From UBA8079 sp049601915 (lineage in GTDB: Bacteria; Pseudomonadota; Alphaproteobacteria; UBA6615): a stretch of DNA of 64,000 bases. The position numbers and the translations under genes are program-made. Location: NCBI GenBank assembly GCA_049601915.1, contig JBMYRB010000002.1, positions 496,001-560,000 on the forward strand, given 5' to 3'. The notes beneath the pieces are model-generated. The model was given only the letters and a program-made list of their open reading frames with translations. It did not search any database and was not told the origin of the DNA. Position 1 is the first letter of the stretch, and each line of letters starts with the position of its first letter. Of this stretch, positions 1-7,616 are shown piece by piece.

Positions 1-273
1 TGATAATGGTCGGCGATGATGCCGCGCCCGTCCTTGTGGAAGGCCAGGCCATTTGGTTCGCCGTCATAGGTGCAGGCGAGTTCGACGTCCCCAGGCGACG
101 TCGACGAGTCACAGATTGCCGACACGATCGAAGGAAGGGCCTTCGAGGAAGCTCGCCGTGTTGGGGCGGCCGAACAGGAGCTTTGCCCATTCGGGCTCTC
201 GATCGTTGATGCCGTGAATGGCATTCACATCGGCAAAGACCCGGGTTTCGATGACGGGGGGTGGTGCGAACAT
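1..273 (-). pseudogene. Broken SMP-30/gluconolactonase family gene (5' part, runs off the window)
   Basis: An ATG at 273 lies 5 bases after the meaB stop, so this was the next gene of the operon. The first 54 codons read through to an in-frame TGA at 111-109, in the context VGN-L-stop-LVDVAWG, where family members have a Trp (typically NLWxVD). About 20 bases further on, the reading frame also changes: the recognisable continuation VELACTYDGEPNGLAFHKDG, typical of SMP-30/strictosidine-synthase-like lactonases, is in a different frame, and some ten residues expected between the two blocks are missing. I infer a pseudogene with a nonsense codon plus an out-of-frame deletion. A sequencing or assembly error at the edge of a draft scaffold is the alternative. 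The rest of the gene lies outside the window. Confidence 0.72.
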
Positions 274-278
274 TTCGG

Positions 279-1178
279 TCAGGCCTCGTTCGTGCGGTTC
301 AGGCGCGCCACGATCGTGTCGAACAGGTCACCGGGGTTCTGGTCGAGAATATCTTCGCCGGCCGCCTCGAGCACCTCGTCGATGCGCCGGGAGATGAGCG
401 CCTGGGCCTGGTAACGCGCCCGCGCACGCCGCGCCGCGCTGGCGTCGCCATGGTCAGCGCGCCAGGCTGCGTGGGCATTGATCGCGTCGTCGAGTGCCGC
501 GAAGCCCTGGGGATCATCGCGCGATGTCATGATGACGGGATGTGTCCAGCCGTCGGCGCTTTGATGGGTGGCCACTTGCTCGATCTCGGCGGCCATCAGG
601 TCGGCGCCCGGCAAGTCGGCCTTGTTCACCACATAGATATCCGCCATTTCGAGGATGCCGGCTTTCATCGCCTGGATTGCATCGCCGGAGTGGGGCACGA
701 GGACGAGCACCACCGTGTCGACCAGGGTGCGGATGGTGTATTCGGCCTGCCCCACGCCCACGCTTTCCAGAATGATTTCGCCGAAACCGTGTCCCTCCAT
801 GGCGTCGAGGAGGTCGGCCGTATTGTCCGCCAGGCCGTCATGGGCGCGGCGGGAGGGAATCGAGCGGATGAAGATATCCGGGTCGTCGGCGATGGCGTCC
901 ATGCGGATACGGTCACCGAGCAGCGAGCCCTGAGATACCGGGCTCGACGGGTCGACCGCCAGGACAGCGACCTTTCGGTCGGTTCGTTTGCGGAGGTTGG
1001 CGAGCCGGGCGATGAGCGAGCTCTTGCCGGCCCCCGGCGCGCCGGTGATGCCGATCCGCGGCAGATTCTCGGCAGAACCCTCACTGTGTTGCGCCAGGGT
1101 CTCCGATACGTCGGCATTAGCGATACGCGACAGGGCGCGGCTGAGGTTGCGCCGCGGATTGCGTGAGGTGCCGTTCAT
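279..1178 (-). CDS. meaB: MeaB/ArgK-family P-loop GTPase, chaperone of a B12-dependent acyl-CoA mutase
   Basis: The 299-residue protein has a Walker A motif GAPGAGKS at about residues 46-53, the family block VDPSSPVSQGSLLGDRIRM, ESVGVGQAE and the guanine-specificity motif NKAD. This is the G3E/MeaB family, which gates adenosylcobalamin loading and protects acyl-CoA mutases from inactivation. The gene overlaps the upstream CoA-transferase by ATGA, and the mutase subunits are two and three genes upstream in the same operon, which fits a dedicated chaperone. It is slightly shorter than the usual 320-330 residues, mainly at the N terminus. Confidence 0.93.
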   Translation of the reverse strand: MNGTSRNPRRNLSRALSRIANADVSETLAQHSEGSAENLPRIGITGAPGAGKSSLIARLANLRKRTDRKVAVLAVDPSSPVSQGSLLGDRIRMDAIADDPDIFIRSIPSRRAHDGLADNTADLLDAMEGHGFGEIILESVGVGQAEYTIRTLVDTVVLVLVPHSGDAIQAMKAGILEMADIYVVNKADLPGADLMAAEIEQVATHQSADGWTHPVIMTSRDDPQGFAALDDAINAHAAWRADHGDASAARRARARYQAQALISRRIDEVLEAAGEDILDQNPGDLFDTIVARLNRTNEA

Positions 1179-2317
1179 TTGGCAGCGGCAGCGGGTGGGG
1201 TGCCTAGGATTTCGTCTGTATGTTCGCCCAGAAGCGGCGGCAGACCATAGCGCGGCGGATGATCGGACATCTTGATCGGGTTACCTACCACCCGCAGCGC
1301 CCCATCCGGTGTCGGGATCACGGCGATCATCTCGCGCGATGCGGCCATGTCCCCGTCGAGTGCCTGGTCGACGGTTTCGACACCGGAAACCACGAGGCCC
1401 TCATTGCCAAGCGTCTCGACCCAATGGGCGGTGGTCTGTGACGTCATGAGTTCGCCGACGACACCGATCACGGCGTCGCGGTTTTCCGAGCGCGCGCTCA
1501 TGGTCGCAAGGCCCGGGTCACAAGCCTGATCGTGCCAGCCCACAACCTCGCAGAATTTCTGCCAGAATTTGTCGGTCGAGATGAACAGCATCAGATATCC
1601 GTCGCGGGTCTCAAAGACTTGCGCCGGGACCATGTAGGGGTGTGCGCTGTGCGATGTTCGCTGCGGCACGACGCCGTGATTGAGGTAGCCCGAAGCCAGA
1701 TAGTTGAGCTGGGCCAGCATGGTGTCGAAGAGCGACACATCGACCTGGCCACCCTTGCCTTCGATGATCTTTGCCAGCAATCCGATGGCACCCATCATGC
1801 CGGTGGAATTGTCGACTGCAGAGTATCCGGCCTTGGTCGGCGCGGTACCGGGATCGCCGGTCAGGGTCATCACGCCGGTGAGCGCCTGGACGATGTAGTC
1901 GTAGGCGGGTTTATCAGCATAGGGGCCGTCGAGCCCGAAACCTGTCAGCGCCAGGCATACCAGGTTCGGGTTGTGTGTTCTCAGGTCTTCGTAGGTCAGG
2001 CCGAAACGACGAATGGTGGACGGGCGCAGATTGGTGATCAGGCCCTGCGCGTCGGCGGCCAATGCGCCGAGCCGGGCTTTGCCGGCGGGCGTGTTGAGAT
2101 CGAGGACGACGGAACGTTTGTTGCGGTTGAGGCTTGCGAAATAGTCGTTGTAGGGGCCCGTGAACTGCTTGGTAATGTTTCGGGCCATGTCGCCGCCCGG
2201 CGGCTCGACCTTGATCACGTCGGCGCCCAGGTCGCCCAGAATCATGCTGCAAAATGGCCCGGCGAGAACGTGGGCAACCTCGATGATCCGGACGCCGGTG
2301 AGGGGTCCGTCACTCAC
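1175..2317 (-). CDS. CaiB/BaiF class III CoA-transferase
   Basis: The 380-residue protein matches family III acyl-CoA transferases: N-terminal GVRIIEVAHVLAGPFCSMILGDLGADVIKVE, then LNRNKRSVVLDL, and the block KPAYDYIVQALTGVM whose Asp (about residue 140) aligns with the catalytic Asp of formyl-CoA transferase. These enzymes move CoA between carboxylic acids, so here it probably activates the pathway acid or recycles CoA from the product. The start is a GTG overlapping the stop of the B12-binding subunit as GTGA, which means tight coupling with the mutase. The substrate cannot be read from the sequence. Confidence 0.92.
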   Translation of the reverse strand: MSDGPLTGVRIIEVAHVLAGPFCSMILGDLGADVIKVEPPGGDMARNITKQFTGPYNDYFASLNRNKRSVVLDLNTPAGKARLGALAADAQGLITNLRPSTIRRFGLTYEDLRTHNPNLVCLALTGFGLDGPYADKPAYDYIVQALTGVMTLTGDPGTAPTKAGYSAVDNSTGMMGAIGLLAKIIEGKGGQVDVSLFDTMLAQLNYLASGYLNHGVVPQRTSHSAHPYMVPAQVFETRDGYLMLFISTDKFWQKFCEVVGWHDQACDPGLATMSARSENRDAVIGVVGELMTSQTTAHWVETLGNEGLVVSGVETVDQALDGDMAASREMIAVIPTPDGALRVVGNPIKMSDHPPRYGLPPLLGEHTDEILGTPPAAAAK

Positions 2318-2712
2318 GCCCCGAGCTCCGCGTCGATGGCGGTGACCACATCGTCGACCGTCATTTCCGCCGTGAAAATTCCCCGAGCACCCGCATTGCG
2401 CAGTTCGGCATGGTCTTCCGCCGGAATGGTGCCGCCGACGAACAGCCGAATATCATGGGCGTCGAGTTCGTTGAGGCAGCGCACCGTCTCTTCGACCAGT
2501 TCCTTGTGACTGCCCGACAAGATCGACAATCCCACCGCGTCGACATCCTCATCGACCGCGACCCGGGCGATATAATCCGGTGTTCGGCGCAGACCGGTAT
2601 AGATCACGTCGGCGCCCGCATCGCGCAGTGCCAGGGCGATGATCTTGGCGCCGACATCGTGGCCGTCGAGGCCCGGTTTCGCGATCAGGATGCGTTTTCC
2701 GTTCAGGCTCAT
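2314..2712 (-). CDS. Acyl-CoA mutase small subunit, cobalamin-binding domain
   Basis: A stand-alone 132-residue B12-binding domain. It carries the base-off/His-on motif DGHDVGAK near the N terminus (the His replaces dimethylbenzimidazole as cobalt ligand), SILSGSH in the middle and FVGGTIP later, as in the C-terminal domain of methylmalonyl-CoA mutases (MCM_C). It lies 9 bases after the large subunit; an AGGA ribosome-binding site sits about 8 bases before the ATG. It works as a heteromer with the large subunit encoded just upstream. Confidence 0.94.
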   Translation of the reverse strand: MSLNGKRILIAKPGLDGHDVGAKIIALALRDAGADVIYTGLRRTPDYIARVAVDEDVDAVGLSILSGSHKELVEETVRCLNELDAHDIRLFVGGTIPAEDHAELRNAGARGIFTAEMTVDDVVTAIDAELGA

Positions 2713-2721
2713 GATGCGGTC

Positions 2722-4365
2722 CTACAGCCTCACCGGTTCTTCGAATTCACCCCATTGGCGCTTCAGGGTGGCGACCATCTCGCCGACGGTTGCATAGGCA
2801 TGGCAGCAATCGATGAGATACGGCATCAGGTTCTTGCTGTCATCCGCCGCGGCGGCCTCCAGCGCGGCGAGCGACGTTGCGACCGCATCGTTGTCGCGGC
2901 TGTCACGCACCTTTTCGAATTTCTCGACGACGCGCGCGCTGGCGCCCGGGTCGAGTTTGAAGAGTTCTGCCACCCCGTCATTTTGGTCTTCGCGGCGGAA
3001 GTGATTCTGGCCGACGACGACGGTCTCGCCGCTATCGATCTTGTGTTTGCGCTCGGATGCCCGCTGGGCGATTTTCATCTGTAGCCAGCCGTCCTCGACC
3101 GCCTTGGTCACGCCACCATAGGTTTCGATGTCGTCGATGACCTTCATGATCTCGTTTTCCATCTGATCGGTGAGCCATTCCACGTAATGGCTGCCGCCCA
3201 GTGGGTCGACGGTGCGCGCGATGCCGGATTCATGAGCCACGATCTGCTGCGTGCGGACCGCGATCTCCGCCGAATGCTCGGTCGGGATCTGGTAGGCCTC
3301 GTCAAAGGCGGCGGTGAAGATGGATTGAGCGCCGCCCATCACGGCTGCCATGTTCTCGATGCCCACGCGGACGACGTTGTTGTAAGGCTGGGCGCCGACG
3401 AGAGACGAGCCGCCGCAGACGACGCCGAAGCGGAACATGAGTGCCTTGGGGTCCTGCACGCCGTAGCGATCCTGCAGCAACTTGGCCCAAAGCCGCCTGC
3501 CTGCACGGAACTTGCAGACCTCTTCGAAGAAGTCCATGTGGACATAGAAGAAGAAGCTGAGCCGACGCGCGAACTTCTCGACATCGCCGCCCCGGCGGAT
3601 CAGTTCGTCGATATAGGCAAGCCCGTTGGCCAGGGTGTAGCCCATCTCCTCGACCGCGGTGCAGCCGGCGTCGCGTACATGGGCGCCGGCGATGCTGATG
3701 GCGTTGAAGCGCGGCGTCTGGTCGTAGGAGAATAAAATCGTATCCGCGATCAGCCGCATCGACGGTCGCACGGGGAAGATCCAGGTGCCGCGTGCCACAT
3801 ATTCTTTGAGAATGTCGTTCTGGATCGTGCCGGTGAGTTTCTCGCGGGGCACGCCCTTCTTGTCGGCCACGGCGCAATACATGGCGTAGATGATCGACGC
3901 CGTGCCGTTGATGGTGAAGGAGGTCGAGATGCCGCCAAGATCGATGCCATCAAAAAGAATCTCGGCCTCGGCGAGGCTCGAAAGCGAGACGCCGACCTTG
4001 CCGACTTCGGTTTTTGCGATCGGGTCGACCGGGTCGTAGCCGCACTGGGTCGGCAGGTCGAGCGCGACCGACAGGCCGGTCTGGCCCTGATCGAGCAGGA
4101 ACCGATAGCGTTCATTTGATTCCTCCGCCGTGCCGAATCCCGAATATTGCCGGATCGTCCAGAGCCGCCCGCGGAAACCGTCGGGGAAGATGCCGCGTGT
4201 GTACGGGAACTCGCCCGGCATTCCCTGATCGGGGTTGCTGACCATGTCCGGTGTTACCACCGGCGGCACTTCGATGCCCGAAGGGGTCGCGGTGGATGGT
4301 TTGGTCGGCGGTTCGCGCCGCGCGGCGTCGGTTGCGTCTTTTCGGGAGGTAGAATTGTTGGCCAT
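2722..4365 (-). CDS. B12-dependent acyl-CoA mutase, large (substrate-binding) subunit
   Basis: The 547-residue protein covers the MCM TIM-barrel. It keeps TIRQYSGFGTAEESN (Tyr about 74), GTIQNDILKEYVARGT and PSMRL (Arg about 204), the Tyr/Arg pair that distinguishes methylmalonyl-type mutases from isobutyryl- (Phe/Gln) and 2-hydroxyisobutyryl-CoA mutases. The catalytic-His block reads IAGAHVRDAG rather than the near-invariant ISGYHxxEAG, so Ala (about 228) replaces the substrate-contacting Tyr before His 229. An earlier in-frame ATG at 4422 lies inside the upstream crotonase gene; the ATG at 4365, 4 bases after that stop, is the likelier start. With the next gene it forms a split mutase. Exact substrate unknown: methylmalonyl-CoA or a larger branched acyl-CoA. 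Confidence 0.9.
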   Translation of the reverse strand: MANNSTSRKDATDAARREPPTKPSTATPSGIEVPPVVTPDMVSNPDQGMPGEFPYTRGIFPDGFRGRLWTIRQYSGFGTAEESNERYRFLLDQGQTGLSVALDLPTQCGYDPVDPIAKTEVGKVGVSLSSLAEAEILFDGIDLGGISTSFTINGTASIIYAMYCAVADKKGVPREKLTGTIQNDILKEYVARGTWIFPVRPSMRLIADTILFSYDQTPRFNAISIAGAHVRDAGCTAVEEMGYTLANGLAYIDELIRRGGDVEKFARRLSFFFYVHMDFFEEVCKFRAGRRLWAKLLQDRYGVQDPKALMFRFGVVCGGSSLVGAQPYNNVVRVGIENMAAVMGGAQSIFTAAFDEAYQIPTEHSAEIAVRTQQIVAHESGIARTVDPLGGSHYVEWLTDQMENEIMKVIDDIETYGGVTKAVEDGWLQMKIAQRASERKHKIDSGETVVVGQNHFRREDQNDGVAELFKLDPGASARVVEKFEKVRDSRDNDAVATSLAALEAAAADDSKNLMPYLIDCCHAYATVGEMVATLKRQWGEFEEPVRL

Positions 4366-4369
4366 CGGG

Positions 4370-5146
4370 TCAGCCTTTCTTCGCGGGAAGCACCTTTTCG
4401 GCAGCCTCCCAGTGGTCGTCATGAACCCAGGTCTTCACGAACATGCTTGTCTCGATGTTTTGCATCGCAGCGCGGGAATCTCCGCGCCGGTGCGAATCGC
4501 TGACGGCCTTGAACGCGCGCATCGATTGGGCCTTTTGCTTGCGGATCGGTTCGAGGAAGGCCTCGATTGTATCGTCGATGTTCTCGTTTTCCTGCCCGAT
4601 CGCGTCATACAGCCCGATATCAAACGCTGTAGCAGCGTCGAGCATCTCGCCGGTGCTCATGAGTTTGAGCCCCCGCGCACGCCCGACTAGGTCGAGCAGG
4701 TCCGGCCCGCCGCCCCAGGCGGTGGCGAGCGCGAGACGACCCTGCACAAAGCCGATGCGCGCATGCGCCGCTGCGACACGGAAATCGCAGGAGACAGCGA
4801 GTTCGGCGCCGCCACCGAAGGCGTTGCCGTTGAGGCCGGCGACCACGGGCACGGGGAAGTCGCGGATCGCGTTGAAGGCCGCCTTGGCATCTAGCGCCAT
4901 TGTCTCCGCCTCTGCCTCGGTGCGCAGGCCGGCCAGTTCACGCAGGTCGCCGCCCGCGGCAAACGTCTTTTCGCCCGCGCCGCGCAAGACCGCCGCGACG
5001 AGGTGCTCATCAGTCGCTGCCGCACGAAACGTTTCGCCGATCGCGGCGATAATCGAAATTGCAAGCGCGTTGTGTTTCTCCACTCGGTCGATGGTCACGT
5101 ACAGGACGCGATCACGTGTTTCGCTCATGAGATGTGAGTCGCTCAT
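4370..5146 (-). CDS. Crotonase-superfamily protein, methyl/ethylmalonyl-CoA-decarboxylase-like
   Basis: A 258-residue crotonase fold with oxyanion-hole segments FAAGGDL and NAFGGGAELAVSCDFR. In classical enoyl-CoA hydratase two glutamates act on water. The first aligns with Glu 115 here, but the second position is Gln 135 (context FVQGRLAL). The following TAWGGGPDLLDLVG resembles the WGGG segment of ethylmalonyl-CoA decarboxylase (ECHDC1)-type proteins rather than the hydratase GAGGTQRL. I therefore favour a decarboxylase or another malonyl-type acyl-CoA activity over simple hydration. An alternative ATG lies at 5128. It sits between the oxygenase and the mutase large subunit in one operon. 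Confidence 0.82.
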   Translation of the reverse strand: MSDSHLMSETRDRVLYVTIDRVEKHNALAISIIAAIGETFRAAATDEHLVAAVLRGAGEKTFAAGGDLRELAGLRTEAEAETMALDAKAAFNAIRDFPVPVVAGLNGNAFGGGAELAVSCDFRVAAAHARIGFVQGRLALATAWGGGPDLLDLVGRARGLKLMSTGEMLDAATAFDIGLYDAIGQENENIDDTIEAFLEPIRKQKAQSMRAFKAVSDSHRRGDSRAAMQNIETSMFVKTWVHDDHWEAAEKVLPAKKG

Positions 5147-5193
5147 ACCAATTCTTTCGTCACGGAAAATACCTGGCTGGTCGGCGAGGGCCG

Positions 5194-6225
5194 TTAGTCC
5201 TCGTCCATCTCCGCGGTGCGGTAGATGTAGTTGCCATCCATATAGGTGATGAAGAAATCATGGAACGACATCGGTTTGTAGACCGGTTCTTCGCCCGGTT
5301 TGATACAGGTCGGGATCGGGTCGGCCAGGGTTTCGTCATTGCAGTTGTAGAAGAATGTCAGCGCATAGCGATGGTCGAGCGGCGGCACGACACGGTGCGG
5401 TGTTGCGATGAAACGTCCGTTGGTCCAGCGATTGAAGAATTCGCCCGTATTGACCACGATCGCGCCGCGCAGGGGCTCGATCTCCATCCATTTGCCCGAC
5501 GGGGCCATCACTTCAAGCCCCGCGACATCCATCAATGGCAGATAGGTCATGGAGCTGTGATCAGAGTGGGGTGACAGTGAGAATTGGCCTTCTTCCGCTT
5601 CGACCGGCGGGTACCAGGCGCAGCGGTTGTAATATTCGGGGTGCGAGAATTTGTCGTCAAAAAAGTCCGCCGGCATCTCGAGAGCACGTGCGTAGGCCGG
5701 CAACATCCGTGTTGCCAGAACAGCCATGGTTTCCTGATATTCGACCAGTGTTTTGCGGAACTCGGGCAGTTCCTCCGGCCACTGGTTGAGGTTTCGGTGT
5801 CGAATGTTGGCCTTTACCTTGGGATCGTCGGCGTCACGCTCGCGCATGAACGCCCAGGCCTCGTTCAGGTCTTTCTTCTTGTTCTTCGCGATTTTCGACC
5901 AACGCAGGATCAGCGACTTGTTTGGGATGAAGCCCTGATGGTGGAAATCCACCCGGTACTTCATCTTGGTCTCGTCGGACAGTTTGAACAGCTCAGCAAT
6001 CTGTTCGAAGCTGCGGTCGATCAATCCCTGGTCGATCCCGTGATTGATGATGCAGTAGAAACCAAGGCTTTCCTGTATGGCCCGCAGGTCGGTGGCGAAC
6101 TGTTCCACTGCGTCCGGGTCGCCGGACAGATAGCCGCCGATATCAATAATCGGAATTCTTTCTTCCGTGATGCATTCGGCGACGTCGGGAGAAACTGAGT
6201 GTTCGGATTCAGCGGCAACGGACAT
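5194..6225 (-). CDS. 2-oxoglutarate/Fe(II)-dependent oxygenase, isopenicillin-N-synthase-like
   Basis: A 343-residue DIOX/2OG-FeII-Oxy family protein: N-terminal IPIIDIGGY and GFYCIINHGI, then the jelly-roll iron site SPHSDHSSMT (His 220, Asp 222), distal His in ATPHRVV (about 277) and the cosubstrate Arg in HRYALTFF (about 286, RxA where RxS is common). Such enzymes hydroxylate, desaturate or cyclise small molecules using O2. The ATG at 6225 has GGAGG five bases upstream; an ATG at 6237 overlaps that ribosome site and is less likely. Second gene of the catabolic operon; substrate unknown. Confidence 0.9.
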   Translation of the reverse strand: MSVAAESEHSVSPDVAECITEERIPIIDIGGYLSGDPDAVEQFATDLRAIQESLGFYCIINHGIDQGLIDRSFEQIAELFKLSDETKMKYRVDFHHQGFIPNKSLILRWSKIAKNKKKDLNEAWAFMRERDADDPKVKANIRHRNLNQWPEELPEFRKTLVEYQETMAVLATRMLPAYARALEMPADFFDDKFSHPEYYNRCAWYPPVEAEEGQFSLSPHSDHSSMTYLPLMDVAGLEVMAPSGKWMEIEPLRGAIVVNTGEFFNRWTNGRFIATPHRVVPPLDHRYALTFFYNCNDETLADPIPTCIKPGEEPVYKPMSFHDFFITYMDGNYIYRTAEMDED

Positions 6226-6307
6226 CTGAGCCTCCATGGTGCTTGTGTTCGCCGACCCCGCACCGCGCGAGCGGTACAGGGCGGTCCGAACACGACTTTG
6301 GGCCGGT

Positions 6308-7423
6308 TTACTGGGCGGCGGCGGCAGAATCCTCGTCTTCCGGCATCAGGTCGGCGAGGTTCGGCATCACTTCCTTGGCGAACAACGACATGTTGTCGAG
6401 CCAGTCCTGGAAGGGTTCGTAGACATACTGCACCTGCAGCACGGTTCCGAAGCCGCCGGTGTCGTCGTAAAGCTTGCGCAGCTTCTCGGTGACCGTGTCG
6501 GGGCTGCCAACGACCCAGATATTGTCGCAGATATATTCCGCCGTAAGATCCTCGTCATTGATGTCCTCGGTCTCCTTGTAGAGATCGACGACCCCGAGAG
6601 ACTTGAGGACGTTGTACATGTAGTCGTTGTAAGCCTTTGCCATGCCGCCATTGAGCACATGATCGCGCGCTTCCGCATCGGTCTTCCCGACGTAGATTTC
6701 GCGCGCGACCCGCCAGTCCTTGCGGCTCGGCGTGCGCCCGGTTTCCTTGGCGCCCTGCAGGACCGCTTCCCAATGGGTGTTGAGGTTGGCGGCCGGCAGA
6801 TAGTTCACGCTCATGGGCATCCAGCCCTCGCGCCCCGCGGTCACCAGCGATTCCGAGTATTTGTGGAGCCCGGCCACCGCGATCGGCGGATGGGGGTCCT
6901 GATACGGGCGGATATGATGGTAGAGCGGGATGTGGGGCATCGGCTCCGGCACCTTGAACTGCCAGAACTTGCCATTGTGTTCGAACGGGTCTTCCTCGGT
7001 CCACAGGCGTGTAATGGCGTCGATCGCCTCACGCATTCGCTCGCGATGCTCGCCTTCCTGATAGTCGATGTCGAAAAAATGGAAATCAGTCGGGGCGCCG
7101 CCGGCACCGATCCCGAAGTTGAGGCGGCCCTTCGACAGGTGGTCCAGATAGGCGATGCGAAGTGCAACGAGGCGCGGATCGTGCATCGGCAGCAGGACGA
7201 CACCCGTGCCGACCCTGATCTGTTCAGTCTGGGCGAACACGCTCGCGGCGAACAGGTCCGTCGCTGGAATGGGCTCCCACGGGATCGTGTAATGCTCCCC
7301 CATCCAGCCTTCGCTGTAGCCGAGCTTGTCGGCGTGAATATATGTCTCGATGTCGCGGTGATAGTTTCCGTTTACATCTCCGCCGGGCGGGCGGAGTGGC
7401 ATGCTGAACATTCCGTATTTCAT
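6308..7423 (-). CDS. LLM-class (luciferase-like) flavin-dependent monooxygenase
   Basis: A 371-residue bacterial-luciferase-family TIM barrel: MKYGMFSMPLRPPG at the N terminus, GYSEGWMGEHYTIPWEPIP, VGTGVVLLPMHDPRLVA and LNFGIGAGGAPTD. The GEH...WE...P pattern and length resemble limonene-1,2-monooxygenase-like and other long LLM proteins, which use reduced FMN and O2 for epoxidation, hydroxylation or Baeyer-Villiger chemistry. It is the first gene of the minus-strand operon, downstream of a candidate promoter. No flavin reductase is encoded nearby, so reduced flavin must come from elsewhere. The substrate is not identifiable from sequence. Confidence 0.9.
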   Translation of the reverse strand: MKYGMFSMPLRPPGGDVNGNYHRDIETYIHADKLGYSEGWMGEHYTIPWEPIPATDLFAASVFAQTEQIRVGTGVVLLPMHDPRLVALRIAYLDHLSKGRLNFGIGAGGAPTDFHFFDIDYQEGEHRERMREAIDAITRLWTEEDPFEHNGKFWQFKVPEPMPHIPLYHHIRPYQDPHPPIAVAGLHKYSESLVTAGREGWMPMSVNYLPAANLNTHWEAVLQGAKETGRTPSRKDWRVAREIYVGKTDAEARDHVLNGGMAKAYNDYMYNVLKSLGVVDLYKETEDINDEDLTAEYICDNIWVVGSPDTVTEKLRKLYDDTGGFGTVLQVQYVYEPFQDWLDNMSLFAKEVMPNLADLMPEDEDSAAAAQ

Positions 7424-7489
7424 TGCTTCAGTCTCCCTAAGACCCGAGCCGCAGGCGGCATGAAGCCGCTCTCGTTTATTGCCGGTTCC

Positions 7490-7520
7490 ATTCTACGCGT
7501 AGGGCGTTGGCCAGAGTCAA
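7490..7520 (-). promoter_or_regulatory. Candidate sigma70-type promoter of the minus-strand catabolic operon
   Basis: On the minus strand TTGACT (7520-7515) and TAGAAT (7495-7490) each match the bacterial consensus at 5 of 6 positions, with a 19-base spacer. It is 67 bases upstream of the monooxygenase start and about 20 bases from the palindrome at 7541-7564. The spacer is longer than ideal. Confidence 0.5.
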
Positions 7521-7530
7521 TCACGTTCCA

Positions 7531-7559
7531 TTGTTCGAATAATGTTTCATATATATGAA
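7531..7559 (+). promoter_or_regulatory. Candidate promoter of the citryl-CoA-lyase/CoA-ligase pair
   Basis: TTGTTC (7531-7536) and TATGAA (7554-7559) are separated by 17 bases on the plus strand; each matches consensus at 4 of 6 positions. The -10 element would lie inside the 24-bp palindrome, so a protein bound there would block this promoter. Weak by itself; its support comes from position. Confidence 0.35.
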
Positions 7560-7564
7560 ACATT
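7541..7564. promoter_or_regulatory. Perfect 24-bp palindrome, probable operator of the divergent catabolic operons
   Basis: The half-site AATGTTTCATAT is followed directly by its exact reverse complement, so all 24 bases are symmetric with no spacer. It lies in the 193-base intergenic region between two divergently transcribed operons, in unusually AT-rich sequence for this genome. Such sites are typical of homodimeric one-component regulators (TetR, GntR, IclR or MarR families). No regulator gene lies next to it within the window. Confidence 0.75.
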
Positions 7565-7616
7565 GTCGGCGCATTGGTTTGACCCTATCGTCACGCGGGA
7601 CTTGGGGGAGACGACC

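Noticed and set aside
7533..7547. GTTC-N7-GTTT resembling the alphaproteobacterial LexA box GTTC-N7-GTTC.
   Set aside because: One mismatch in a key half-site and no SOS gene nearby; it overlaps the 24-bp palindrome, which explains the position better.
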